A stretch of DNA of 64,000 bases, taken from an uncultured Alphaproteobacteria bacterium (lineage in GTDB: Bacteria; Pseudomonadota; Alphaproteobacteria; HIMB59; GCA-002718135). Position 1 is the stretch's first letter, and every line of letters starts with the position of its first letter. Shown piece by piece: positions 8,922 through 18,531 of this stretch. Position numbers and translations under genes: made by a program. The stretch lies in contig CACBAT010000003.1 in the NCBI GenBank assembly GCA_902537325.1, positions 40,140-104,139 of the forward strand. The letters run 5' to 3'. The notes under the pieces are model-generated. The model was not told the DNA's origin and did not search any database. It saw only the letters and a list, made by a program, of their open reading frames with translations.

Positions 8922-9920
8922 TTAGATAAGACTCTTTATTTTTTCTATTAGTTCTGAATTGATTTGTCTTGGACCTTTATCTTGCCTATTTGTATGTCTT
9001 CGTTGTCCAGGTAAACGCACACCATCTAAAGATGTCATTTGTTCAAAAAATTTCTCAGCATGTTCGTTCCAATTTTTTCCTGCTATAAGTTCAGGGGATA
9101 AAGCCATTATAAATTCACCTCCTCTTGCAGGGCCTCCATCATTATTATCTTCTTCTTTAGCTTCAAAACTAAATAAATCTCCAACTAAACCAGCAGCTAA
9201 TAACTCAATCATCATTGCTATTGCAGAACCTTTGTAGTCACCAAATGTTAGAAGGACTCCTCCATTTGCAATTTCAGATGGATTATCAGTTTTTTCTCCA
9301 TCTTTATTTAAGCCTGTTCCAAATGGAACTTTGTGACCATCACGTGCTGCAACCTGAACTTCTCCCATCGCCATTGTTGAAGTTGCCATATCGTAAACTA
9401 CAGGAGTTTTATTTTTTCTTGGCCAAGCAAATGATATTGGATTAGTTCCAAATAATGGTTTTTTTGCACCGGCTGGTGCTACACTTGGCTTATAAGCAGT
9501 ACATGCAATTCCAATTAAATTATTTTCAGCTAATGCTTCGGTTTCATGCCATAATGCCGCAAAGTGATGAGTATTAGTTATAGTTAAAACTCCAACTCCA
9601 TGTTTATTTGTCGTTTTTATCAATTCAGGTAAACCAACTTTTATTCCTACAGGAGCAAACCCATAATCACCTTCAACGCGAATTGCATTTTGTGTAAGAT
9701 AAGTATTAGAAGGTCGGGAAACTCCATTTACTTTTTTACTTTTTAGAGAAGCAACATAACCAGGAATTCGAAATAATCCATGAGAAACACTTCCATCTCT
9801 TTCAGCATGTGAAACTGTAGTAGCTACAGAATCAGCATTGAAATGATCACACCCATGGGCTGAAAGTGCTTTATATGCTAAATCATATATATTTTCTAAT
9901 TCTAATGGAGTGGTATTCAT
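8922..9920 (-). CDS. Ldh2/YlbC-family NAD(P)-dependent 2-hydroxyacid (malate/L-lactate-type) dehydrogenase
   Basis: The 332-residue protein has the LDH2 fold: VSHGLFRIPGYV near the N-terminus, a catalytic His in TNTHHFAALWHE, the FGTNPISFAWPR cofactor segment, VYDMATSTMAMGEV, and the C-terminal RLPGQRRHTNRQ. The family includes malate, sulfolactate, ureidoglycolate and diketogulonate oxidoreductases, so the exact substrate is open. It is divergent from the FAD-linked dehydrogenase at 9954, with only 33 bases between the starts. Confidence 0.85.
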   Translation of the reverse strand: MNTTPLELENIYDLAYKALSAHGCDHFNADSVATTVSHAERDGSVSHGLFRIPGYVASLKSKKVNGVSRPSNTYLTQNAIRVEGDYGFAPVGIKVGLPELIKTTNKHGVGVLTITNTHHFAALWHETEALAENNLIGIACTAYKPSVAPAGAKKPLFGTNPISFAWPRKNKTPVVYDMATSTMAMGEVQVAARDGHKVPFGTGLNKDGEKTDNPSEIANGGVLLTFGDYKGSAIAMMIELLAAGLVGDLFSFEAKEEDNNDGGPARGGEFIMALSPELIAGKNWNEHAEKFFEQMTSLDGVRLPGQRRHTNRQDKGPRQINSELIEKIKSLI

Positions 9921-9953
9921 TTACTTTTATTGAATAATTAATATTATTAATTA

Positions 9954-11324
9954 ATGGATAGAGGATTATTAGACAATTTAAAAGATATTTTACAAGAAAG
10001 AATATCATTTTCAGAAAGTGTAAGAAATAATCATGCAAAAGGTGAAGATGCCTATGATCCTGTTCTGCCTAGGGCAGTTTTGTTTCCAAAAAGCAACGAA
10101 GAACTCTCAAAAATTTTAAAAATTTGTAATGAATTTAAAGTACCAGTAACTGCCTATGGTACTGGAACATCTTTAGAAGGTCATGTTGTTGGAAATGATG
10201 AAGGTTTTACAATTTCAATGGAAAATTTCAACAAAGTTATTTCTATTAATGAGGCAGACTTTGATTGTCGTGTACAAGCAAATGTATCACGTGAACAACT
10301 AAATGAAACTTTAAAAGATAAAGGAGTTTTTTTCCCAATAGATCCAGGTGCAAATGCTTCTCTTGGAGGTATGGCAGCTTGTTCTGCTTCAGGAACAATG
10401 GCAGTAAGATATGGAACGATGCGAACTAGTGTGCTTGGTTTAACTGTCGTAATGGCAAATGGCGATATAATTAAAACAGGAAGTAGGGCAAAAAAAACTT
10501 CCGCAGGATACAATTTAACAAACCTTTTTGTTGGTTCAGAAGGAACACTTGGGATAATTACTGAAGTTCATCTAAGGTTGTCACCTATACCTGAAAGTAT
10601 TATGAGTGCTGTTTGCCAATTCCCTGACCTAGACTCAGCAGTTTTAACTGCTCAAGAAATTATTCAGTATGGAGTCCCAATTGCAAGAGTAGAATTATTA
10701 AATAAAGATCAAATGGATATAAGTATTAAATATTCAAAATTAGAAAATTTAGAGAGTTTACCAACATTATTCTATGAATTTCATGGTAGTGAGCTTTCAA
10801 ATAAAGAATCAATTGACGTAGTAGAAGAAATTTCAAAAAATAATGATGGTAGTGAATTTAAATGGGCAGCAAATACTGAAGAAAGGAACAAAATCTGGAA
10901 AGCAAGACATAATGTATATTATTCAGTAAAAGCTGAAGGTGATAATATTCGGGTATATGTCACTGATGTTTGTGTGCCTATTTCAAACATTGTCGAATGT
11001 ATTAAATTTGCAGAAACGGAACTTCAAGACACAGGATTAAAGGCGCCAATGGTTGGTCATGTTGGTGATGGAAATTTTCATGTTTCTGTTGTCTACGACC
11101 CAAGTAAAGAAAATCAATACAAATATATTAGAGCGTTTAGTAATAAACTAATCGAAAAAGCATTAGAAATGGACGGAACTATTACTGGTGAACATGGAAT
11201 TGGTCTTCAAAAAAAAGAATATTTATTGAAACAACATCCTGATAATATTTCATTAATGAAATCAATAAAAAAGAGCTTTGATCCAAATAATATTTTGAAT
11301 CCTGGTAAAATTTTTGATTTATAA
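9954..11324 (+). CDS. FAD-linked D-2-hydroxyacid dehydrogenase (GlcD/D-lactate dehydrogenase type)
   Basis: A 456-residue flavoprotein with an N-terminal PCMH-type FAD-binding domain (YGTGTSLEGH, GANASLGGMAACSASGTMAVRYG, SAGYNLTNLFVGSEGTLGIITE) and a C-terminal FAD-oxidase domain containing the metal-site-like GHVGDGNFH and GEHGIGLQKKEYL. It probably oxidises D-lactate, glycolate or a related hydroxyacid and passes electrons to the respiratory chain. It faces the convergent IlvD gene, 8 bases between the stops. Confidence 0.9.
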   Translation: MDRGLLDNLKDILQERISFSESVRNNHAKGEDAYDPVLPRAVLFPKSNEELSKILKICNEFKVPVTAYGTGTSLEGHVVGNDEGFTISMENFNKVISINEADFDCRVQANVSREQLNETLKDKGVFFPIDPGANASLGGMAACSASGTMAVRYGTMRTSVLGLTVVMANGDIIKTGSRAKKTSAGYNLTNLFVGSEGTLGIITEVHLRLSPIPESIMSAVCQFPDLDSAVLTAQEIIQYGVPIARVELLNKDQMDISIKYSKLENLESLPTLFYEFHGSELSNKESIDVVEEISKNNDGSEFKWAANTEERNKIWKARHNVYYSVKAEGDNIRVYVTDVCVPISNIVECIKFAETELQDTGLKAPMVGHVGDGNFHVSVVYDPSKENQYKYIRAFSNKLIEKALEMDGTITGEHGIGLQKKEYLLKQHPDNISLMKSIKKSFDPNNILNPGKIFDL

Positions 11325-11332
11325 AAAACTAA

Positions 11333-13066
11333 TTAATGACTATGTCTTTTGACTTCAGCACCTCTTTTTCCAATAAGAAAGTCCAAGTCTGCTCCTTTAT
11401 CAGCTTGCATAACATGCTCTACATACATTTTTTGATAACCACCTGTAATTTCTGGAACGATTGGTGAATAATTTTCTAGACGTATTTTTATTGTTTCATC
11501 ATCAACTTTTAAATTCATAGTGCCATTATTAACATCTACTTCTATTTCATCACCATTTTGAACTGCTGCTAAAGGACCTTTAACTGCGGCTTCTGGAGCT
11601 GTATGGAGTATTACGGTACCATATGCTGTTCCACTCATTCTAGCATCAGATATTCTAATCATATCTCTCACACCCTTCTTAAGAACTTTTTGTGGGAGGC
11701 GCATATTCCCAACTTCAGCCATACCAGGATAACCCTTTGGTCCACAATTTTTTAAAACTAATATTGAATTTTCATCAACATCTAAATTAGGATCATCAAT
11801 CTTTTCATGAAACTCTTCTACGCTTTCAAAAACTACAGCTTTTCCAGTATGTTTCATTAGTTCTGGTGATGCTGCTGATGGTTTAATAATTGCACCATTT
11901 GGAGCGATATTGCCTCTAAGAATTTTAATTCCTCCATTTTTTGTTAATGGATTTTCGAATTCTTTTATAACATCATTGTTCCAACATTTAGCATTTATAT
12001 TATTCTCAGCTATTGTTTTTCCATTAACAGTTATTGAATTTTCATCTAGTAATTTTTTTTCCATCAATCTTTTTATAACTACAGGAACGCCACCTGCATA
12101 ATAAAAATCTTCCATTAAGTATTTCCCTGAAGGCTGTAGATTTACTAATGTTGGAATGCCATCCCCAAATTTATTCCAATCATCTAAATCTAAATCAATT
12201 TCCATTCGACCAGCAATTGCAGCTAAATGGATAACTGCATTTGTAGATCCACCTATTGCTCCATTTACTTTAATAGCATTTTCAAATGATTTTTTTGTAA
12301 CAATTTTTGACATTGTTATATCTTCCTTGACCATTTCAACAATTCTTTTTCCAGACATGTGCGCTAAAGCATATCTTCTTGAATCTACTGCAGGTATTGC
12401 AGCATTTCCAGGAAGTGACATTCCTAATGCTTCTACCATTGAACCCATTGTTGATGCAGTTCCCATTGTCATACAGTTTCCTTTTGAACGGCTCATTGAG
12501 ATTTCAGCATTAATAAAATCTTCTTCAGTTATTATGCCCGCATTTAAATCTGCATCCAGTTTCCAAACTCCTGTTCCAGAACCTATTGTTTCCCCTTGAT
12601 GATGTCCATTAAGCATTGGGCCACCAGAGACACCAATTGTAGGAAGATCAACACTTGCAGCTCCCATCATCAATGAAGGAGTGGTTTTATCACAACCCAT
12701 TAGTAGTACTACTCCATCAATAGGATTGCCCCTTATTGCTTCTTCAACGTCCATACTTGCTAAATTTCTAAACAACATAGCTGTTGGTCGTAAATTGGAT
12801 TCACTTGCTGAAAAAACTGGAAATTCTAAAGGAAAGCCTCCTGCCTCATAAACACCTTTTTTAACAGACTCAGCAATTTCTCTGAAATGTCCATTACATG
12901 GTGTTAATTCCGACCAAGTATTACAAATACCAATTACAGGACGGCCGTCAAATAAATGGTTTGGATGACCTTGATTTCTCATCCAGCCTCTATGAATAAA
13001 TGTATCTCTTCGATGTGATTTAGAATTATACCAATTAGAAGATCTATATTTATTTTTTTTATTCAT
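11333..13066 (-). CDS. IlvD/Edd-family dehydratase, probably for a sugar acid
   Basis: An iron-sulfur dehydratase of 577 residues. Cluster cysteines appear in NTWSELTPCNGHF, LLMGCDKTTPS and KGNCMTMGTASTMG; the family signature AIGGSTNAVIHL and the C-terminal DARMSGTAYG are intact. The early segment GHPNHLFDGRPVIGI resembles arabonate/xylonate dehydratases more than branched-chain IlvD. The neighbour SMP-30 lactonase (13 bases upstream of the longer reading frame) supports a sugar lactone to keto-deoxy acid route. ATG at 13066 is preferred over an upstream TTG at 13084. Confidence 0.85.
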   Translation of the reverse strand: MNKKNKYRSSNWYNSKSHRRDTFIHRGWMRNQGHPNHLFDGRPVIGICNTWSELTPCNGHFREIAESVKKGVYEAGGFPLEFPVFSASESNLRPTAMLFRNLASMDVEEAIRGNPIDGVVLLMGCDKTTPSLMMGAASVDLPTIGVSGGPMLNGHHQGETIGSGTGVWKLDADLNAGIITEEDFINAEISMSRSKGNCMTMGTASTMGSMVEALGMSLPGNAAIPAVDSRRYALAHMSGKRIVEMVKEDITMSKIVTKKSFENAIKVNGAIGGSTNAVIHLAAIAGRMEIDLDLDDWNKFGDGIPTLVNLQPSGKYLMEDFYYAGGVPVVIKRLMEKKLLDENSITVNGKTIAENNINAKCWNNDVIKEFENPLTKNGGIKILRGNIAPNGAIIKPSAASPELMKHTGKAVVFESVEEFHEKIDDPNLDVDENSILVLKNCGPKGYPGMAEVGNMRLPQKVLKKGVRDMIRISDARMSGTAYGTVILHTAPEAAVKGPLAAVQNGDEIEVDVNNGTMNLKVDDETIKIRLENYSPIVPEITGGYQKMYVEHVMQADKGADLDFLIGKRGAEVKRHSH

Positions 13067-13097
13067 AAAAAAAGTTTTATCCAATTAAAGTAAAAAA

Positions 13098-13973
13098 TCA
13101 AATTTTAAATTTATTATCTTCAATACCAGGAGTAGTAACATTTAATGCAAATAGGCTGCCATCATATTTATTTTTACCTGAGTTATTAGCAGTAGTAATA
13201 AATAGAGTTTTAAGATCATTGCCGCCAAATACACAATTTGTTACATTTTCAACAGGTAGCTCGTAAATTTGATCAACCCTGCCTTTTGGATCAATTTTCA
13301 CAACACATGATCCACCCCAACGACAATTCCAAATAAATCCATCACTATCAATAGTTGATCCATCTGGAGCACCTCTATCAAAATTGAAGAAGTTTTTTTT
13401 GTCTGACAAACTACCTTCATCTAGGTTAAACTTGTATTCTAGTAATGATCCCTCAGTTGTATCGGCAAAATAAAATTTTGTGTTATCTGGACTCCAAACA
13501 AATGTATTAGGTATACCAAGATTTGTTTCAACAATATTAACCTTATTATTAGATAGACAATATAAACTACCAGATTTAGCATTTAAAGATTTTGCACTTC
13601 CATCTTGATTAAAATTATTTTGCATCGTCCCAAACCAAAGCCTACCTTTAGCATCTGATGCACCATCATTAGATCTATTTGTTAGAATATCATCTTCAAC
13701 ATTAATTATTCTTTCATATTTTTTAGATTGAAAGTTAAATTTATTTACTCCATTATTTGAGACTAAAGCAATTTCATTCTTTGAGATTATTGACGTCGCT
13801 GTTACAAAATCAGGAAAATCAAAAGTTTCTAATTTTTCGTTATCTAAATTAATTCTGAATAAAACTGATTTTGGTTTAATATCTACCCAAAGTAAATTTT
13901 GATCAATGGAAGACCAAGTGATGCCTTCTCCTAAACTATTTTTTACATCTTTATATAATTCGACCTTACTCAT
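13098..13973 (-). CDS. SMP-30/gluconolactonase-family sugar lactonase
   Basis: The 291-residue protein is a six-bladed propeller lactonase. Metal-ligand segments are visible: the N-terminal Glu in NSLGEGITWSS, Asn in RSNDGASDAKGRLWFGTM, Asn in NLGIPNTFVWSPDN, and Asp in RGAPDGSTIDSDGFIWNCRWGG. It would hydrolyse a sugar-1,4/1,5-lactone made by a sugar dehydrogenase, feeding the adjacent dehydratase. It lies in the same direction as the oxygenase cluster upstream. Confidence 0.9.
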   Translation of the reverse strand: MSKVELYKDVKNSLGEGITWSSIDQNLLWVDIKPKSVLFRINLDNEKLETFDFPDFVTATSIISKNEIALVSNNGVNKFNFQSKKYERIINVEDDILTNRSNDGASDAKGRLWFGTMQNNFNQDGSAKSLNAKSGSLYCLSNNKVNIVETNLGIPNTFVWSPDNTKFYFADTTEGSLLEYKFNLDEGSLSDKKNFFNFDRGAPDGSTIDSDGFIWNCRWGGSCVVKIDPKGRVDQIYELPVENVTNCVFGGNDLKTLFITTANNSGKNKYDGSLFALNVTTPGIEDNKFKI

Positions 13974-14017
13974 ATTTTAGATCAATATAATAAAAATTAA
14001 TATTTATGAAGATAAGT

Positions 14018-15022
14018 TTAGAGGTAATGGGCTTTATCTTTGATACGAGCCATTACTTCCTTAGTAGCTTCTTCAGATCCATCATGGAACGTGCCCATTA
14101 ATTTATCTAAGAAACTAGTATTTCCACCTGAGTAATTACATTCAAAATATTTATGATGAATATAATGCATATAATCACCTGTTGGAATTGATACACCATT
14201 TTTGAAGGTCATTTTTTCATATCCTGTATGTCCAGGTGTAGGTGCTAAACCAGCATGAAATACATGATACATCGCAACAAGAGGATGTGAAGGGATTATC
14301 CAATGAACTAAGATACCTGAAAAATAGAGTATATGCTCTATTGGATGCATAGACATACCTGACCAAGCACCTGTATTTGTATTACGGTGGTGCACTTTAT
14401 GTGCAATTTTATAAAGAGGTGCCCAGTGCAATAGTCTATGAGTTAAGTAAAAATGTGCGTCTCTTATAAATGGAACAAGAAAGAACATAAAACAACAATA
14501 TATTGGATACGCCTCCCAGCTTACATATGGGATTATTTGGTTTGCAAATGCCCAAAATGTAATTACTTCATAAGCTGTCCATAATGGAATAGCACTACAA
14601 AAAGTATAGAATAGGTTATCTTTAGTCTGATCATTAAATAAAAAAGTTGAGTTATTTTTTTCTAGAGGTCGTGGGTTATATTTAAATGAAGTTCCTTGTG
14701 TCTTCAGTCTTAAATGAAAGAAGCCTGTCCAAAGTAAAATAATAACTGCATTTCTGAAAAATATATAGGATATCCATCCTATTTCAAAAGTCTTCATTGT
14801 CTCTAAAGAAGGAGTCAAAAAAAGATATGTAGCAACTGTTATTGCAGCGAAAACAAAAGTCCATGGAAAAAAAATTCCAGGAAATTTAAAAAAATACTTT
14901 AAAAATTTTATCGGGTTAAAAAATATATCTTTAGGTGGGTTAATACTAATTGTGCCAAAAGGTTTCCAATGGCCTCTTTTATCTCTTGTACCAAAATCAT
15001 TATCATTTAGTTTATTTCCCAT
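14018..15022 (-). CDS. Sterol desaturase/fatty acid hydroxylase superfamily membrane protein
   Basis: A 334-residue diiron-type membrane enzyme. The histidine clusters of the FA_hydroxylase family are clear: DAHFYLTHRLLH (about 188-199), HKVHHRN (about 208-214) and HYIHHKYFECNYSG (about 286-299), with an extra MHPIEH box in between. Four or more hydrophobic segments surround them. Such enzymes insert oxygen or a double bond into lipids, sterols or carotenoids. Here it closes a run of oxygenase genes, so it may use the same ferredoxin chain. The substrate is unknown. Confidence 0.87.
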   Translation of the reverse strand: MGNKLNDNDFGTRDKRGHWKPFGTISINPPKDIFFNPIKFLKYFFKFPGIFFPWTFVFAAITVATYLFLTPSLETMKTFEIGWISYIFFRNAVIILLWTGFFHLRLKTQGTSFKYNPRPLEKNNSTFLFNDQTKDNLFYTFCSAIPLWTAYEVITFWAFANQIIPYVSWEAYPIYCCFMFFLVPFIRDAHFYLTHRLLHWAPLYKIAHKVHHRNTNTGAWSGMSMHPIEHILYFSGILVHWIIPSHPLVAMYHVFHAGLAPTPGHTGYEKMTFKNGVSIPTGDYMHYIHHKYFECNYSGGNTSFLDKLMGTFHDGSEEATKEVMARIKDKAHYL

Positions 15023-15059
15023 GATTCGTTATAGTATATTTTGAGTAAAAAAAAAGAGA

Positions 15060-16076
15060 CTAAATTGTCGTATCTGGAACCTTCACATCAATAAAATAAT
15101 TTTTATCTTTAGATTGCTTAAATATTGCTGGGATTATTGATCTATAAGCAGAAATTATTCCATTATGAGGTTCTGGCATTTGATTTTTAACTATTTTGTG
15201 AAATTTTTTTAAATTATGGCATGGGATTTTTGGAAAAATGTGATGCTCAATATGATACTCCATGTTTGAATACAAAAAACTAAAAAAAGGATTCATAATA
15301 ACGGTTCTTGTACTTTTTCTATGATCTTTAATATTATCAGCTAGTCCAGCATGTTGAGTCATGCCGCATATCATTAATATAGTATTACCATAAAATGGAG
15401 GTAAAATTATCATTATGATTGGTAGCCATGATTGTAACAAAACTGAACATAAAATTACGAGCAACCAAAAACTTAAATATAATCTTGAACTATTAATAAT
15501 TTTTTTTATCTCCTTTTCAGGTACTGTAACTTTTACAACAGGAGTAATTATCCCAAATGAATGTTTAATAATTTCAAAATGTGTAAAATGTCTAATTTTT
15601 TGAATATTAATTATTGGACCAAGAGGTAAAAAATTTAAAAGAAATCTAATAGGCTCTGTTGGTTTCGGACTATTATTTTCGTAATCGTACACCTCTTCAT
15701 GTGTAAATATAGTGTAAGTATGATGATGAAAATGACTCCACTTCCATCTTACTGCTTCAAAACCACCGAGTAAAGAAGTTATATGATAAAAAAGTTTATT
15801 TAACGCTCTTGTTTTAAAATATGTTTCGTGATTTGTTTCATGTTGAATGCTTATGATTTTACAATAGAAAATATTTCCATAAAGCAAAAGAGCAGGTATT
15901 GACCATAAAGTACCCCAACTTAGAATACACAGATATCCACTTAATATTAGAGCAACAATAAATATGGATATATCTAATAAACCTTTTGTATCAGATCTCT
16001 TAGAAAGTTCCTTTAAAGTTTTCTTATCAATTTTTGGTTTATACCAAGTTTTTAAATCAACTTCGCCCGCAAACAT
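15060..16076 (-). CDS. MocD-like membrane fatty acid desaturase/oxygenase, paralog 1
   Basis: A 338-residue membrane-bound diiron enzyme. The three histidine boxes are HETNH (about 79-83), HFHHH (about 115-119) and HIEHH in EYHIEHHIFP; an extra QHAGL His precedes the third. Hydrophobic helices lie between them. It is similar along its length to the protein at 18532-19518, including the N-terminal VDLKTWYKPKIDKK segment, so the two arose by duplication. It begins 3 bases after the PanB-like gene. Members act as desaturases or, in the rhizobial MocD case, as oxygenases fed by a ferredoxin. Confidence 0.87.
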   Translation of the reverse strand: MFAGEVDLKTWYKPKIDKKTLKELSKRSDTKGLLDISIFIVALILSGYLCILSWGTLWSIPALLLYGNIFYCKIISIQHETNHETYFKTRALNKLFYHITSLLGGFEAVRWKWSHFHHHTYTIFTHEEVYDYENNSPKPTEPIRFLLNFLPLGPIINIQKIRHFTHFEIIKHSFGIITPVVKVTVPEKEIKKIINSSRLYLSFWLLVILCSVLLQSWLPIIMIILPPFYGNTILMICGMTQHAGLADNIKDHRKSTRTVIMNPFFSFLYSNMEYHIEHHIFPKIPCHNLKKFHKIVKNQMPEPHNGIISAYRSIIPAIFKQSKDKNYFIDVKVPDTTI

Positions 16077-16079
16077 TAA

Positions 16080-16907
16080 TCAAAATTTTTCTGAAAGCTT
16101 TAAAAATTTTTCAAATTCACTTTCATCAATGTTAACTGTGATTTTAGGATCATTAAATTTTTTGTTTACCGTATCATCGTGAAACTCTTTGAATGCACTT
16201 ACTCTTTCAGCTTGTAATTTTGCAAATTCTTTTTTAAAATCTCTATAAATTCGCGCATGTCTTGGAATTTTTCCTTGGGTATATCCGAGTACATCATTAG
16301 CAAATAAATATTGCCCATCACATCCAGAACCACTTCCCATTGAGAGAGTCATGATATCAACTTTTTTTGTAATAACTTCTGCAACTTTTGGAGGAACTAC
16401 TTCGAGTTCAACTCCGACAGCCCCCGCTTCTTGTAACTCAAGAGTATGTTCTAAAATTCTAATGGCTTTATCAGCAGTTTTACCTTGTGCAACAAATCCT
16501 CCAATCCAAGTAGCATTTCCTGGAACTAATCCAACATGACTATTAATTGGAACATACTCATCTCTTAATGCTCTAATCCATTTGTAACTCCAATTACCAC
16601 CATAGATAACATCTGCGCCAATGTCTAAATACTTGTGTGATAGTTTCATTGCTTCGTATTCAGAAGCTACTCTTACTGCCCCTCCAGATTGCATAAAGCA
16701 AGTTGGTGCAGCCTCGCGAATTCGCTTAAGCTCATCAAAAGAATTGTAAATACCAAATTGTGGTGCATCATGAGAAGTACAAATCATGTCAATGCCAGCC
16801 TCTTCAGCTGCTGCAGCTTCGTCAGCATTATGTACAAACATAACACTTAGTTGTCTTTTACCTTTGCATTGCAAATAATCGTAAACTGTAAGTTTTTTTC
16901 TACTCAT
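16080..16907 (-). CDS. PanB-like (ketopantoate hydroxymethyltransferase superfamily) protein, probably a different function
   Basis: The 275-residue TIM-barrel protein keeps the PanB landmarks SHVGLVPG (His 124), VELEVVPP (Glu 169) and GSGSGCDGQYLFANDVLG. By my eye alignment to E. coli PanB, the Mg2+ ligands Asp45, Asp84 and Glu114 correspond to Ser, Gly and Gly here, and Lys112 to Tyr. Normal ketopantoate synthesis therefore looks unlikely. A strong GGAGG Shine-Dalgarno precedes the ATG. It is embedded between a Rieske ferredoxin and a desaturase, with no panC nearby, suggesting a catabolic lyase or aldolase role. The superfamily call is firm; the function is open. Confidence 0.8.
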   Translation of the reverse strand: MSRKKLTVYDYLQCKGKRQLSVMFVHNADEAAAAEEAGIDMICTSHDAPQFGIYNSFDELKRIREAAPTCFMQSGGAVRVASEYEAMKLSHKYLDIGADVIYGGNWSYKWIRALRDEYVPINSHVGLVPGNATWIGGFVAQGKTADKAIRILEHTLELQEAGAVGVELEVVPPKVAEVITKKVDIMTLSMGSGSGCDGQYLFANDVLGYTQGKIPRHARIYRDFKKEFAKLQAERVSAFKEFHDDTVNKKFNDPKITVNIDESEFEKFLKLSEKF

Positions 16908-16926
16908 AAAACCTCCAAAAAAATAG

Positions 16927-17244
16927 TTAATCTATCTTAATGAAAATTTTGTTATTATCAACTTTAACTGGGTATGTTTTTAAATCCTCACACGCTGGGG
17001 GACTTAAGGCTTCACCAGATTTAATATTAAAAATTCCTTGGTGCATTGGACATTCAATTTCATCATCCATAACCAAACCATCTTCAAGGTGTACCGCCTC
17101 GTGTGTACAAATTCCATCAGTAGCATAAAAACCATCTGTTAGCTTATACACACAAAAAGTTTTATCTTGATGGTCAAATCTTATGAGATCCTCTTCTTCA
17201 ATACTATCTGTAGACCCTACTTCAATCCAATTTTCCTCAGACAT
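16927..17244 (-). CDS. Rieske [2Fe-2S] ferredoxin (MocE-like)
   Basis: This 105-residue single-domain Rieske protein has the cluster ligands in CTHEAVHLEDG (Cys46, His48) and CPMHQGIFN (Cys65, His68). Such ferredoxins carry electrons from an FAD reductase to an oxygenase. The reductase is encoded immediately upstream (52-base gap), and candidate oxygenases flank on both sides, giving a complete three-component chain as in the mocD-mocE-mocF genes of rhizobia. Confidence 0.92.
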   Translation of the reverse strand: MSEENWIEVGSTDSIEEEDLIRFDHQDKTFCVYKLTDGFYATDGICTHEAVHLEDGLVMDDEIECPMHQGIFNIKSGEALSPPACEDLKTYPVKVDNNKIFIKID

Positions 17245-17296
17245 AAATTGTATATAATATCTATTTTATGAAAATAAATATAAAATAATCAAAATA

Positions 17297-18526
17297 TTAT
17301 TTTTGTATGAGTTTATTTAATTTTTGATTTTGGTCTGAGAGAATTTGTTTATCTACAATGGTATTTTTTTCACTTAATTTAGAAGTAATTCTAATGTCGC
17401 GACCAATTTTTCCTGCAATTCCTAGACCACATGCACCTCTTATTATTTTATTTTTTAGAAAAAAATAAATTACACCATTATTAATATCATTACCTCTTTC
17501 AATGATTTCATCATAATCATTACAAATACCAGTCAATTGAAGATTCAAATTAAATTGATCAGACCACATCCAAGGAATTGAAATATATTCTGTTTTTACT
17601 CCGGCAATATTTTTACCAGCACATATTCCATGATTTTGTGCATGTTGATAAGACTCAAGTCGCATATTTCTTTCATATAATGGATGATAAAAATTAGATA
17701 CGTCACCTGCTGCATAAACATCTTTAATAGAAGTTTCACAAAATTGATTAGTAACTATACCATTATCAAGCTTTAAATTTGTATTTTCAAATAACTTTAC
17801 AGTCGGTGTTGAGCCTATACCTGCAATTATAAAATCTGTTTCTATTAAAGAATTATCATTTAATAAAATTTCATAATCGCCATTTTTTTTAGTTATTTTT
17901 TCTATCTGTTTAGTTAATATTATTTCATTTCCATGTTCTATATGAGTGTTTTGAACTAAATCAGCAATTTGCTTAGGTATAATTCTTCCCATAAGTTGAT
18001 TACCTATTTCAATAACAATTACTTTCTTTTGAAGCTGAGATAAAGATGAGGCAATTTCTAAGCCAATGAAACCACCGCCAATAATTGTTATTTTATTTTT
18101 ATTTGAAACTAATTCTTTAATTTTTTTGGCTTCTTCTAAATTTCTTAGATAATAAATATCATTCTTTAAATTATTATCTAAAGTAAGTTTTTTATTTTCA
18201 GAACCTGTTGAAATAAGCAGACTATCATAAATGTAAACATCATCATTTTTTGTAAAAAGTTTTTTATTTTCAAAATCAACTTTAGTAATTGATATATTTT
18301 CAAATTCTATATTTTCATTTTTTAATACGTCGCTAGAATGAAAACAAAGATCTTCTTCTTTTTTTTTATCTAGCAAAAAATCTTTAGATAAAGGAGGTCT
18401 TTCGTATGGTAATAAATTTTCTTCACCTAAAATTTTAATATTTGATTTTGAATCATTTTGTCTGATCTCTCTAGCAGCATAGACTCCGGCTTGACCACCA
18501 CCTAAAATTATAATGTTATTTTTCAC
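17297..18526 (-). CDS. FAD-dependent ferredoxin reductase (MocF/ThcD/rhodocoxin-reductase type)
   Basis: The 409-residue flavoprotein has an N-terminal FAD-binding GGGQAGVYAAREI motif, the NAD-binding GGGFIGLEIASSL motif near residue 150, the second FAD motif DVYAAGDVSNF, and PYERPPLSKDFLL, a hallmark of oxygenase-coupled ferredoxin reductases. It should reduce the adjacent Rieske protein with NAD(P)H. It begins 5 bases after the stop of desaturase paralog 2. Confidence 0.92.
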   Translation of the reverse strand: MKNNIIILGGGQAGVYAAREIRQNDSKSNIKILGEENLLPYERPPLSKDFLLDKKKEEDLCFHSSDVLKNENIEFENISITKVDFENKKLFTKNDDVYIYDSLLISTGSENKKLTLDNNLKNDIYYLRNLEEAKKIKELVSNKNKITIIGGGFIGLEIASSLSQLQKKVIVIEIGNQLMGRIIPKQIADLVQNTHIEHGNEIILTKQIEKITKKNGDYEILLNDNSLIETDFIIAGIGSTPTVKLFENTNLKLDNGIVTNQFCETSIKDVYAAGDVSNFYHPLYERNMRLESYQHAQNHGICAGKNIAGVKTEYISIPWMWSDQFNLNLQLTGICNDYDEIIERGNDINNGVIYFFLKNKIIRGACGLGIAGKIGRDIRITSKLSEKNTIVDKQILSDQNQKLNKLIQK

Positions 18527-18531
18527 TCAGT

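Noticed and set aside
14018..16076. Carotenoid ketolase/hydroxylase pathway
   Set aside because: Histidine-box enzymes could fit, but no crtB, crtI, crtY or other carotenoid gene is in the window.
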